Shown: piece by piece, positions 8,770-15,974 of the stretch
Layout: each line of letters starts with the position of its first letter
Position numbering within the stretch: the stretch's first letter is position 1
Assembly (NCBI GenBank): GCA_047972265.1
Contig: JBKEAM010000019.1
Span: forward strand, 1 to 57,759
From: JAAYCI01 sp047972265
Lineage (GTDB): Bacteria; Bacillota; Clostridia; Oscillospirales; Ruminococcaceae
DNA: 57,759 nucleotides
Reading direction: 5' to 3'
Notes under the pieces: generated by a model
What the model saw: the letters and a program-made list of their open reading frames with translations, nothing else
Databases searched by the model: none
What the model was told of the DNA's origin: nothing
Program-made: the position numbers and the translations under genes

Positions 8770-8979
8770 CTAGTCTTTTACATCGTACCCGGTAGCCACA
8801 ATGGCGGCCTTTATTTCATCTAGGGTAGTAAGGGCCGGGTCGTACTCTACCGCGGCCAGCTTTTTACGGCGGTTTGCCTTGGCTTTTTTTATACCGGGCA
8901 GGCGGCGCACCGCATTGGCAACAGTGGCTTCGCAGTCTCCGCAGGCCATACCCTCAACCGTAATTAAAACAGATTCCAT
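8770..8979 (-). CDS. Heavy-metal-associated domain protein (CopZ-like chaperone)
   Basis: 69 residues, a complete single HMA ferredoxin-like domain. The metal site is GMACGDCEATV near residues 10-20 (MxCxxC), and the rest follows the family pattern (VANAVRRLPGIKKAKANRRK, ALTTLDEIKAAIVATGYDV). Stand-alone HMA proteins bind Cu(I) or a similar soft metal and pass it to P1B ATPases. No copper ATPase or CsoR/CopY regulator lies nearby; the P-type ATPase at 857-3190 is not of the P1B heavy-metal class as far as can be seen. GGAGG lies upstream of the ATG. Confidence 0.9.
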   Translation of the reverse strand: MESVLITVEGMACGDCEATVANAVRRLPGIKKAKANRRKKLAAVEYDPALTTLDEIKAAIVATGYDVKD

Positions 8980-9182
8980 AATAAATGCCTCCTATAGGCC
9001 TGTATGCTGCTGGGCGGGCTTGCTAAAGGTTTACCGCAAACAAAGCGAACGGCTTTGCAGCATATATAAATGTATAAGGGGATGTTTGCCGCTATATAGG
9101 CACATAACACATCCTTTTATGCCCAGTATACCACACTTAAAAAAGCATTTATAAAAAATTTAAATTAAATATACAAAAATGG

Positions 9183-9211
9183 TTGACAAAGATATTATTT
9201 GTAACTATAAT
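9183..9211 (+). promoter_or_regulatory. Sigma-A promoter of the Rrf2 regulator operon
   Basis: TTGACA (9183-9188), a 17-base spacer and TATAAT (9206-9211): both boxes match the consensus exactly. A promoter this strong would need a repressor, and the perfect dyad at 9195-9223 covers the -10 box. Confidence 0.95.
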
Positions 9212-9223
9212 GGTTACAAATAA
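9195..9223 (+). promoter_or_regulatory. Operator, probably for the Rrf2 protein encoded downstream
   Basis: A perfect inverted repeat: TTATTTGTAAC (9195-9205), a 7-base centre containing the -10 box, and GTTACAAATAA (9213-9223). A bound repressor would block RNA polymerase directly. It starts 43 bases before the regulator's start codon, so autorepression is likely. Confidence 0.8.
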
Positions 9224-9237
9224 GGAAGGGACGTTAT

Positions 9238-9663
9238 ATGTACTCAACAAAGCTAACAGTTAGTATTCATATATTGTGTGTGGTGGGGTTAAATAAACAA
9301 CCTGCGGTTACCTCCGATACCATTGCTTCCAGCATACAAACCAACCCCGCGCTTGTGCGCCGCTTAATGGGTGGGTTAAAGGCAGCAGGGCTTGTAAAAA
9401 CACAAACCAAATTAGGGGTTACCGGCCTTGGCCGCCCGGCCAATCAAATATCTATGTTGGATATTTTTAAGGCGGTAGAAAAAGAACAGCACTTGTTTAA
9501 CATTCACGCAAACACAAACGAGCGATGTCCCGTTGGGGCAAATATAGAGCGTGTAATGGGTAGGATACGAGATACCATACAAGCGGATTTTGAGAAAGAA
9601 CTGGATAGTGTTCCTCTTTCAGATATTCTCGATTCGATACAAGAAAGTGGTGAAATGTGTTGA
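9238..9663 (+). CDS. Rrf2-family transcriptional regulator (YwnA-like)
   Basis: 141 residues. The N-terminal winged helix (TVSIHILCVVG, SDTIASSIQTNPALVRRLMG, GLVKTQTKLGVTGLGRPANQ) and the dimerisation helix are typical of Rrf2. The three clustered cysteines that bind an Fe-S cluster in IscR or NsrR are absent; only single cysteines remain (ERCPVG and the terminal C). That fits the YwnA/Rv1287-like subgroup rather than an Fe-S sensor. It starts at ATG 9238 behind AAGGAAGGG and overlaps the next gene by 7 bases. In B. subtilis ywnA lies next to ywnB, a NAD(P)-binding protein, as here. It likely represses its own strong promoter. Confidence 0.92.
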   Translation: MYSTKLTVSIHILCVVGLNKQPAVTSDTIASSIQTNPALVRRLMGGLKAAGLVKTQTKLGVTGLGRPANQISMLDIFKAVEKEQHLFNIHANTNERCPVGANIERVMGRIRDTIQADFEKELDSVPLSDILDSIQESGEMC

Positions 9664-10298
9664 AGATATTGGTATTGGGCGGTTCCGGAATGGCCGGAAG
9701 CGCCATCTATAAAGAGGCAGTGGCCAGAGGCCACCATACCGTTGCCGTTGTAAGGGATGAGGCCAAAGCCCGGCAGCTTTTGGGGCCGGGGGCAAATATT
9801 TTGGCAAAAGATGTGTTTGACCTTACTAAAGAAGATTTAAGTGCTTACGATGTTATTGTAAAAGCGGTAAGCACCTCGCCCGATAAAGCCTATAAACATG
9901 TAGATTTAACAGCAAAGTTTGTGGCTATGCTTCGAGAGCAGGATTCTCCCCGTTTACTAACCATATTAGGGGCGGGCAGCCTGCTGGACGCAAACGATAT
10001 ACCCATGCTGGACACAATGAAAACCCAACCGGAGGTGCAGCCTTGGATTGGAATACCCATTGGCCAGTACCGCGAGCTTTTGTTTTTGCGCGAGATAGAT
10101 AATGTAAACTGGGTTGGTGTATCGCCCTCATTCAATTTTATACCGGGTGTAGCTTACACGCCGGTGCTTGGCAAAGACCACCTGCTTACCGCTGCCGATG
10201 GCAGTTCTCATACCACCAGCGGTACCATGGCAGTTGCAATTTTAAACGAGCTAGAACACCCAAGTGTTTTCAAATCTCGTTTTACCGTTTCGGATTAA
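9657..10298 (+). CDS. NAD(P)H-binding SDR-like protein (YwnB-like)
   Basis: 213 residues starting at GTG 9657, overlapping the regulator's stop. The Rossmann dinucleotide motif is at the very start (ILVLGGSGMAGSAI). It is followed by VVRDEAKARQLL, where the Arg after the second strand suits NADP(H), then VIVKAVSTS and a later core like that of atypical short-chain dehydrogenases (NAD(P)-binding, NmrA/YwnB type). Substrate is unknown; relatives serve as redox sensors or flavin and quinone reductases. Translational coupling to the Rrf2 gene indicates that its level is controlled by that regulator. TTG 9660 is an equally possible start. Confidence 0.85.
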   Translation: MLKILVLGGSGMAGSAIYKEAVARGHHTVAVVRDEAKARQLLGPGANILAKDVFDLTKEDLSAYDVIVKAVSTSPDKAYKHVDLTAKFVAMLREQDSPRLLTILGAGSLLDANDIPMLDTMKTQPEVQPWIGIPIGQYRELLFLREIDNVNWVGVSPSFNFIPGVAYTPVLGKDHLLTAADGSSHTTSGTMAVAILNELEHPSVFKSRFTVSD

Positions 10299-10376
10299 CA
10301 ATAAAAAACACCGTCTTTTAGGCGGTTTATATATAAATTATAAAATAAAAAAATATTATAGTGGAGTTGACATAAA

Positions 10377-10937
10377 ATGAGTAAAAAAGTTATAGGCGTA
10401 TTTGTAGGCAGCCTTCGCAAAGGTTCTTTTAGCAAAAAAGTAGCAAATGCAATTACAGAGCTTGCCTCCGATAATCTGGAGCTAAGAAATATCGAAATTG
10501 GTGACCTGCCCTTGTATAACGAAGATTTGGACGCGGGCAATGTGCCGGCAGCTTGGTCTAAATTCCGTCAAGAGGTAAAGGGCGTAGATGGATTTTTGTA
10601 TGTAACCCCCGAGTATAACCGCTCTTATCCCGCAGCGCTTAAAAATGCACTGGATGTAGGCTCTCGCCCCTATGGGCAAAGCGTTTGGGATGGCAAGCCC
10701 GGCGCTATCGTTAGTGTTACCCCCGGTGGGCTTGGTGCCTTTGGCGCCAACCATCACCTGCGCCAGCCGCTTACCTTTTTAAATGTACCTGTAATGCAGC
10801 AGCCAGAGGCTTATATTAGCAATGTTACTGCTCTGCTGGATGCAAATGGTAAGGTAAACGATGATGATACCAAAAAGTTTTTTAAAGAGTTTATTGATGC
10901 CTTTGAAAAATGGGTAAACCTCATTACTGCAAAGTAA
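10377..10937 (+). CDS. NADPH-dependent FMN reductase (ChrR/AzoR-like quinone or chromate reductase family)
   Basis: 186 residues with a flavodoxin-like fold. The phosphate-binding loop GSLRKGSFSKKVA (about 12-24), the family signature YVTPEYNRSYPAALKNALD (about 78-97) and GGLGAFGANHHLRQPL are all present. It should reduce quinones, azo compounds or similar oxidants with NAD(P)H and bound FMN. It lies 78 bases after the YwnB-like gene with only a weak hairpin between. It is probably the third member of the Rrf2-regulated group, which would make this a small electrophile or redox stress unit. A perfect terminator follows. Confidence 0.92.
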   Translation: MSKKVIGVFVGSLRKGSFSKKVANAITELASDNLELRNIEIGDLPLYNEDLDAGNVPAAWSKFRQEVKGVDGFLYVTPEYNRSYPAALKNALDVGSRPYGQSVWDGKPGAIVSVTPGGLGAFGANHHLRQPLTFLNVPVMQQPEAYISNVTALLDANGKVNDDDTKKFFKEFIDAFEKWVNLITAK

Positions 10938-10950
10938 TTGTAAATAGATT

Positions 10951-10983
10951 AAAAGCAGCGTTATTTTATAACGCTGCTTTTTT
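10951..10983 (+). terminator. Rho-independent terminator of the Rrf2/FMN-reductase operon
   Basis: A perfect 14-base stem (10951-10964 with 10968-10981), a TTT loop, and a run of six T continuing to 10983. It begins 13 bases after the stop codon. Confidence 0.95.
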
Positions 10984-11080
10984 GTTTGCCCTGCCCGTAG
11001 AGCAAAAACTGATAGCCAAAAACTTGTTTGCCAAAGCAGCTATCCTGCATTGACAGGCGGAGTAAAAAAGAGTATTATCC

Positions 11081-11125
11081 ATAATCATACTATTCATATA
11101 TGTTTTATATGAATAGTATGATTAT
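11081..11125. repeat. Perfect 20-base inverted repeat upstream of the trans-sulfuration gene
   Basis: Positions 11081-11100 and 11106-11125 are exact reverse complements around the 5-base centre TGTTT. The arms are AT-rich (ataatcatac at the outside). It lies 66 bases before the start codon of the downstream gene, after the previous operon's own terminator. It may be an operator, a leader hairpin or a second terminator; only three T follow, so termination is the least likely reading. Confidence 0.85.
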
Positions 11126-11191
11126 TTTAAACCGTACAATAACCCCGCGGCATGTTTTTTGTGGCGGCAAAAAGCAAAGGAGTATACAACA

Positions 11192-12382
11192 ATGGGCGAA
11201 AGAGTATATGGGAAACAGTTTGGATTTTCAACCCGGTCGGTGCACACGGGCAACGATGTGGATAAGGATACCGGCGCGCTAAAAAGGCCGCTTACAATGG
11301 CAAACAGTTACGAGCTTCCCTACGATCCGTCAGAACTAAACTGGAGCAGCGCCGGCAAGGCACTGTATACCCGCAACGGGGGTAGCAACCAAAGATATTT
11401 GCAAGAAAAACTTGCCGCCTTAGAAGAAGGCGAGGATGCCGTAGCACTGGCCTCGGGGGTTGCGGCATTGTCGGCGGTATTTTTTACCCTGCTTAAAAGC
11501 GGAGATCACGTGGTGTTTTCCAACGTAACCTATATTGCTGTATACCGCCTGCTGCACCAGCTTTTGCCACAAAAGTACAATATACAAACCACCATTGTAG
11601 ATACTACCAATTTAGACGCTGTACAGGCGGCAATACGCCCCAATACAAAACTTATTCATATCGAAACCCCCGCTAACCCCACCCTTGGTGTAAGCGATAT
11701 AGCTGCCATTGCGGCACTTGCTCACCAGCATAACATTCTGCTTTCGGTAGATAATACCTTTGCTTCTCCCTACAATCAGGTGCCGCTTAGCCTTGGAGCA
11801 GATATTTGTGTAGAAAGCCTTACCAAATACATCAATGGCCACGGCGATGCAATGGGCGGGGCGGTAATTTCTACAAAAGAAATTATCGATAAGATAAGAA
11901 CCGACGCTATGATTAATATAGGCGGAGTTATCAGCCCCTTTAATGCATGGCTAATTATGCGGGGCTCTATTACCCTGCCTTTGCGTATGCGCAAGCACAA
12001 CAAAAGCGCGCAGCAAATAGCCCAGTATTTAGAGGGGCATCCTGCGGTTCGTTTTGTTTCTTATCCCGGCCTACAAAGTCACCCCGGCCACGCGCTTGCC
12101 AAAAAGCAAAGCAGAAACGGCTTTGGCGGCGTAATGGCCTTTGGGCTCAAAGCAAACCACGATGATTACAACCGTTTTACAAGCCATTTGCGGGTAATTA
12201 CCTCGGCGGTGTCTTTGGGGCATGACGAAAGCTTGATTGTGTTTTTGGGCGAGGACGACGAACGCCAATACCTTTACCCGCCACAGTTTCATCAAGGGTT
12301 TTTCCGCTTTAGCGTAGGGCTGGAAGATACCGAAGATATTATTGAGGATATCCAGCAGGCACTGCAAAAAACCGGCCTGTAA
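11192..12382 (+). CDS. PLP-dependent trans-sulfuration enzyme (cystathionine gamma-lyase/synthase or methionine gamma-lyase)
   Basis: 396 residues from ATG 11192 behind AAAGGAG; the upstream in-frame extension lacks a ribosome binding site. This is the Cys/Met metabolism PLP family. Motifs are the early FSTRSVHTG, YTRNGGSNQRYLQEKLA, LASGVAALSAV, IETPANPTLGVSDI, LSVDNTFASPY and the PLP lysine in ESLTKYINGHGD (Lys-212). The product acts in the cytoplasm on homoserine-derived or sulfur amino acids. Whether it is a gamma-synthase, gamma-lyase or methionine gamma-lyase cannot be decided from motifs alone. It has its own promoter region with the long inverted repeat and is followed by a strong shared terminator. 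Confidence 0.9.
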   Translation: MGERVYGKQFGFSTRSVHTGNDVDKDTGALKRPLTMANSYELPYDPSELNWSSAGKALYTRNGGSNQRYLQEKLAALEEGEDAVALASGVAALSAVFFTLLKSGDHVVFSNVTYIAVYRLLHQLLPQKYNIQTTIVDTTNLDAVQAAIRPNTKLIHIETPANPTLGVSDIAAIAALAHQHNILLSVDNTFASPYNQVPLSLGADICVESLTKYINGHGDAMGGAVISTKEIIDKIRTDAMINIGGVISPFNAWLIMRGSITLPLRMRKHNKSAQQIAQYLEGHPAVRFVSYPGLQSHPGHALAKKQSRNGFGGVMAFGLKANHDDYNRFTSHLRVITSAVSLGHDESLIVFLGEDDERQYLYPPQFHQGFFRFSVGLEDTEDIIEDIQQALQKTGL

Positions 12383-12384
12383 AT

Positions 12385-12427
12385 AAAAGACCCCCGCGGC
12401 AGTATAAAGCCGCGGGGGTCTTTTTTT
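12385..12427. terminator. Bidirectional terminator between the trans-sulfuration gene and hcp
   Basis: The GC-rich arms AGACCCCCGCGGC (from 12388) and GCCGCGGGGGTCT (to 12421) are flanked by A on one side and seven T on the other. It serves the two converging genes. Confidence 0.93.
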
Positions 12428-12454
12428 ATATATCCATTATTGCAGAGACTATTT

Positions 12455-14029
12455 TTAGGCGAGAATTTTTGCAAGGTCTGCTTCGGGGGTGCTTACCGGG
12501 GAAATCCCAAAGTTTTCTACCAAATAAGAAAGGATGTTGGGAGAAACAAAGGCGGGCAGCGTTGGCCCAAGATAGATGTTTTTAATGCCCAATGCCAGCA
12601 GCGAAAGTAAAATAACAACAGCCTTTTGCTCGTACCAGCTAAGTACCAGTGTTAAAGGCAGTCCGTTTACATCGGTGCCAAAAGCATCGGCTAGGGCAGC
12701 AGCTACCTTAATGGCACTGTAGGCATCGTTGCATTGGCCCATATCCATAATGCGGGGCAGGCCGCCAATCTCGCCAATGTCAAGGTCGTTAAAACGAAAC
12801 TTGCCGCAGGCAAGGGTAAGTATAACGGTGTCTTTAGGGGTCTGTTTTACAAAATCGGTGTAGTAATTGCGGCCGGGGCGTGCGCCGTCGCAGCCGCCAA
12901 CCAAAAAGAAGTGCTTAATGGTACCCGCTTTTACAGCGTCAATTACTGTATCAGCAACACCCAAAACGGTGCCGTGCGCAAAACCGGTGGTAACACTGGT
13001 ACCGCCGTTAATGCCGGTAAATACGGTGTCTTCGGCATAGCCGCCCATTTCCAGTGCTTTTTCTATTACAGGGGCAAAGTTTTTTTCATCTCCCACGTGT
13101 ACAATCTCGGGATAAGCAACCACTTCGGTGGTAAATACACGGTCTTTATAGCTTGCCTTGGGGGGCATTAGGCAGTTGGTGGTAAACAGTATGGGGGCGG
13201 GTATGTTGTCAAACTCCTTTTGCTGGCTCTGCCAGGCTGTGCCAAAGTTGCCCTTTAAATGGGTGTACTGCTTTAGCTTGGGGTAAGCGTGGGCAGGCAG
13301 CATTTCGCCGTGGGTGTAAATGTTAATGCCCTTGTCTTTGGTTTGTTCCAACAGCATTGCAAGGTCTTTTAAATCGTGTCCGCTTATTACAATAAAGGGG
13401 CCTTTTTCTAACGTTAGGGGCACATTGGTGGGTACTGGCGTGCCGTAGGTTTCGGTATTGGCACGGTCCAGCAGTTCCATGCAGGTAAGGTTTACGGTTC
13501 CGCACTCCATTACCAAGGGCAGCAGGGTTTCAAGGCTGCCCTCTTCGCCAAGGGCAGCAAGCCCCTTGTAAAAAAAGCTTGTAACCTCGGGGTTTGTATA
13601 CCCCAGTACCATTGCGTGGTAAGCATAGGCCGCCATGCCGCGCATGCCAAACAGCAGTAAAGATTTTAAGCTGCGAATGTCCTCGTTTGCCTGCCACACC
13701 TGCTGCATGTCATAGTCGGCACCGGCACAGGCGGCGCAGCCTCCGGCAAGTTTTTGGGTTTCGGCGTGTACTTGGTCTATCTGCTGCTGTACAACCGCAC
13801 TGTCAAAGTTTACGTTGGTTACTGTGGTAAACAACGCCTCCAGTACGGCCTTGTCGGCGCTTTGGGGTGGGGTATTGTGCTGCGCGGCACGCCCTAAAGC
13901 CACCAGTGCCCCGGTAAGGGCATCCTGTAATCCGGCGTTATCCTCTGGCTTGCCGCATACACCTGTCTTGCCTGTGCAGGCTTGTCCGCCTGCGGTTTGT
14001 TCGCATTGAAAACAAAACATCTCGCTCAT
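12455..14029 (-). CDS. hcp: Hydroxylamine reductase / hybrid-cluster protein
   Basis: 524 residues from ATG 14029 behind GGGAGG. The N-terminal iron-sulfur ligands are MFCFQCEQTAGGQACTGKTG with the next Cys in GVCG. Hybrid-cluster ligands follow later (INGGTSVTTGFAHG, FLVGGCDGARPGRNYYTDF, LACGKFRFN, GLPRIMDMGQCNDAYSA). Hcp contains a [4Fe-4S] or [2Fe-2S] cluster plus the 4Fe-2S-2O hybrid cluster. It reduces nitric oxide or hydroxylamine in anaerobes, protecting against nitrosative stress. No Hcr reductase gene is adjacent; the FAD protein upstream is of a different family. A small dyad GTTGT-N4-ACAAC at 14114-14127 is the only candidate operator I can see. Confidence 0.97.
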   Translation of the reverse strand: MSEMFCFQCEQTAGGQACTGKTGVCGKPEDNAGLQDALTGALVALGRAAQHNTPPQSADKAVLEALFTTVTNVNFDSAVVQQQIDQVHAETQKLAGGCAACAGADYDMQQVWQANEDIRSLKSLLLFGMRGMAAYAYHAMVLGYTNPEVTSFFYKGLAALGEEGSLETLLPLVMECGTVNLTCMELLDRANTETYGTPVPTNVPLTLEKGPFIVISGHDLKDLAMLLEQTKDKGINIYTHGEMLPAHAYPKLKQYTHLKGNFGTAWQSQQKEFDNIPAPILFTTNCLMPPKASYKDRVFTTEVVAYPEIVHVGDEKNFAPVIEKALEMGGYAEDTVFTGINGGTSVTTGFAHGTVLGVADTVIDAVKAGTIKHFFLVGGCDGARPGRNYYTDFVKQTPKDTVILTLACGKFRFNDLDIGEIGGLPRIMDMGQCNDAYSAIKVAAALADAFGTDVNGLPLTLVLSWYEQKAVVILLSLLALGIKNIYLGPTLPAFVSPNILSYLVENFGISPVSTPEADLAKILA

Positions 14030-14187
14030 GGTAAAACCTCCCGTTTTTGTAATGAACAAAAATATGGCGATAAGAACCTGCATAAATTATAAAAGGGAGG
14101 AAAGGTATAAAGATGTTGTAAAAACAACGGTAAAAATCTTTATTCATTATTTATATAAAAGGCACTTTAAAAAGGGCAAAAATAAAA

Positions 14188-14213
14188 CATCCCCACCCAA
14201 AAAGGTGAGGATG
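14188..14213 (-). terminator. Terminator of the FAD-dependent dehydrogenase gene
   Basis: CATCCCCACC at 14188-14197 pairs with GGTGAGGATG at 14204-14213 with one mismatch. On the minus strand it is followed by TTTTATTTTT. It starts 14 bases past the stop at 14227. Confidence 0.85.
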
Positions 14214-14226
14214 CTCTTAAATGTAT

Positions 14227-15633
14227 TTATTCTGCTTCCATCAGCTTACGGCCCATCAGCACGCCCATGGCAGATGCCATCATCAGGCCGCGGGTCCATC
14301 CGCTGGAGTCTCCCAGGCAGTAAAAACCGCGTATGTTGGTTTGCAGGTCGCGGCTCATCTTTACCCGGTTCGAGTAAAATTTAAGCTCGGGTGCATACAA
14401 CAGGGTCTCTATGCTGGCAAAGCCGGGTACAACATAATCCATGGCCTGCATAAAATTAATAATGTTTAGCATAGAGCGGTAGGGCAGGGCGGCAGTAATA
14501 TCGCCGGCCACGGCATCGGGCAGGGTAGGTTTTACGTTAGAAAAAGCCAGTTCTTTTGCCCAGGTACGCTTGCCGTCTAAAATATCGCCGTATCGCTGTA
14601 CCAAAATGTGTCCGTCTCCCAGCATGTTCGACAGTTCGCCTATTTTTTGCGCATAGGCAATGGGCTGGTTAAAGGGCTCGCTAAAATTGTGCGAGCATAA
14701 AATAGAAAGGTTGGTGTTAGAGGATTTTTTCTCTTTAAAAGAGTGCCCGTTTACAACCGCAAGGTCGTTGTCGTAGTTTTCCTGGCTTACAAAGCCGCCG
14801 GGGTTTTGGCAAAAGGTACGTACTTTGTTTTTAAAGGGTTTTGGGTAACCAATCAGCTTCGATTCGTACAAAACCTTGTTTACCTCTTCCATTACTTCGT
14901 TGCGCACTTCAACACGTACTCCAATATCTACGGTGCCGGGTTGGTGTGCAATGTCGTGCTCTTCGCACATGTTTTCCAGCCAATCGGCGCCGCGGCGGCC
15001 GGTGGCAACCACGGTATGCTTGGCAAATACCTCGGCTTGGCGGCGCTGTCCGGCTGCTTCTTCCAACCGTACGCCCTTGCAGGTGCCGTTTTCTAAAATA
15101 ATATCGTTGCACTGCCAGCCAAACATGTATTCTACGCCATTATCAGCCAAAAAGTTTTGTATGCGCAGATACAGTTCCTGTGCTTTTTCGGTACCAAGGT
15201 GGCGTATGGGGCAATCTACTAAACGCAGACCTGCCTGTATGGCGCGCTTGCGTATGTCCTTTACCTTTTCGGTATTGCCCAGCCCCTCAACTTCTTCCGA
15301 GGCTCCAAACTCCAAATATATTTTATCGGTGTAATCAATCAGTGCCTGTGCTTCGCGCTCTCCTACCAATTCGGGAAAACTGCCGCCAACTTCGCTGCTA
15401 AGCGAAAGCTTGCCGTCCGAAAAGGCCCCCGCACCCGAAAACCCGGTTGTAATGTGGCAAAAGGGTTTGCAGTTAACGCAGTAGCCGGTTTTATCCTTGG
15501 GGCAGCTGCGTTTTTCAATGGGGCTTCCTTTTTCTACAATTACAATTTTTTGGCTGCTTTTGGCACGCAGCATCTCCAGCGCGGTAAAAATCCCGGCGGG
15601 TCCGGCTCCAATAATTACAACGTCGCAGTTCAT
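14227..15633 (-). CDS. FAD-dependent dehydrogenase (COG2509-like)
   Basis: 468 residues from ATG 15633, with AAGAAAGG 9 bases upstream; an in-frame TTG at 15642 is less well placed. The FAD Rossmann motif opens the protein (DVVIIGAGPAGIFTALEML, then IVIVEKG). A cysteine-rich stretch follows (SCPKDKTGYCVNCKPFCH), and then TTGFSGAGAFSDGKLSL, typical of this uncharacterised dehydrogenase family. The second FAD contact VVATGRRGADWL and the C-terminal GDSSGWTRGLMMASAMGVLMG complete it. The four clustered cysteines could be a redox or metal site. Substrate is unknown. It is a single-gene unit between hcp and adhE. Confidence 0.9.
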   Translation of the reverse strand: MNCDVVIIGAGPAGIFTALEMLRAKSSQKIVIVEKGSPIEKRSCPKDKTGYCVNCKPFCHITTGFSGAGAFSDGKLSLSSEVGGSFPELVGEREAQALIDYTDKIYLEFGASEEVEGLGNTEKVKDIRKRAIQAGLRLVDCPIRHLGTEKAQELYLRIQNFLADNGVEYMFGWQCNDIILENGTCKGVRLEEAAGQRRQAEVFAKHTVVATGRRGADWLENMCEEHDIAHQPGTVDIGVRVEVRNEVMEEVNKVLYESKLIGYPKPFKNKVRTFCQNPGGFVSQENYDNDLAVVNGHSFKEKKSSNTNLSILCSHNFSEPFNQPIAYAQKIGELSNMLGDGHILVQRYGDILDGKRTWAKELAFSNVKPTLPDAVAGDITAALPYRSMLNIINFMQAMDYVVPGFASIETLLYAPELKFYSNRVKMSRDLQTNIRGFYCLGDSSGWTRGLMMASAMGVLMGRKLMEAE

Positions 15634-15869
15634 CTGTTCCAACCTTTCTTAAACTGGGGATGCATACCCTTTAAATACTTATAATAATATGCATCTTGGC
15701 AAGGTAACGAATAGGCCAACGATTATTGTAAACGTCACAAGGCAAAAAGTCAAAGAAAAAATGCGCAAAACCAAACAAATGCGCGCCCAAAACAGATCGA
15801 AAGAGCATAATACGGGATTTTGCACAAATTAGTTGATAATTTTATAACGATGTTCATCCATATGCGCAC

Positions 15870-15898
15870 TTGTATGCGCGCGGCATAGATGATAAAAT
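15870..15898 (+). promoter_or_regulatory. Candidate sigma-A promoter of adhE
   Basis: TTGTAT (15870-15875), a 17-base spacer and TAAAAT (15893-15898). The Rex box begins 14 bases after the -10 box, so Rex would lie across or just after the start of transcription. Confidence 0.6.
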
Positions 15899-15911
15899 AT
15901 TAACAAGATAA

Positions 15912-15929
15912 TTGTTAAATAATTAACAT
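15912..15929 (+). promoter_or_regulatory. Rex (redox-sensing repressor) operator
   Basis: TTGTTAAATAATTAACAT matches the Rex consensus TTGTTAA-N4-TTAACAA at all but the last base. Rex represses fermentation genes when NADH/NAD is low, and adhE is a classic target. It lies 45 bases upstream of the adhE start. Confidence 0.9.
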
Positions 15930-15974
15930 TATTGAAAATAAACAAAACTGGTTGCAAGGAAAGGATGGCAGAGG

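Larger units (their letters stand above)
15634..15974. other. Divergent regulatory region between FAD dehydrogenase and adhE
   Basis: About 340 bases with no gene. The left half is the promoter area of the leftward FAD gene. The right half holds the adhE promoter (15870-15898), the Rex box (15912-15929) and a 10-base tandem duplication at the adhE start (15963-15982). Confidence 0.7.

Noticed and set aside
11081..11125. Inverted repeat as ends of an insertion sequence or MITE
   Set aside because: No transposase gene and no target-site duplication around it, and the arms face each other across only 5 bases. Reported as an unexplained repeat instead.
14114..14127. GTTGT-N4-ACAAC as a nitrosative stress operator for hcp
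   Set aside because: The arms are only 5 bases, and I cannot match it with confidence to a known HcpR or FNR consensus.
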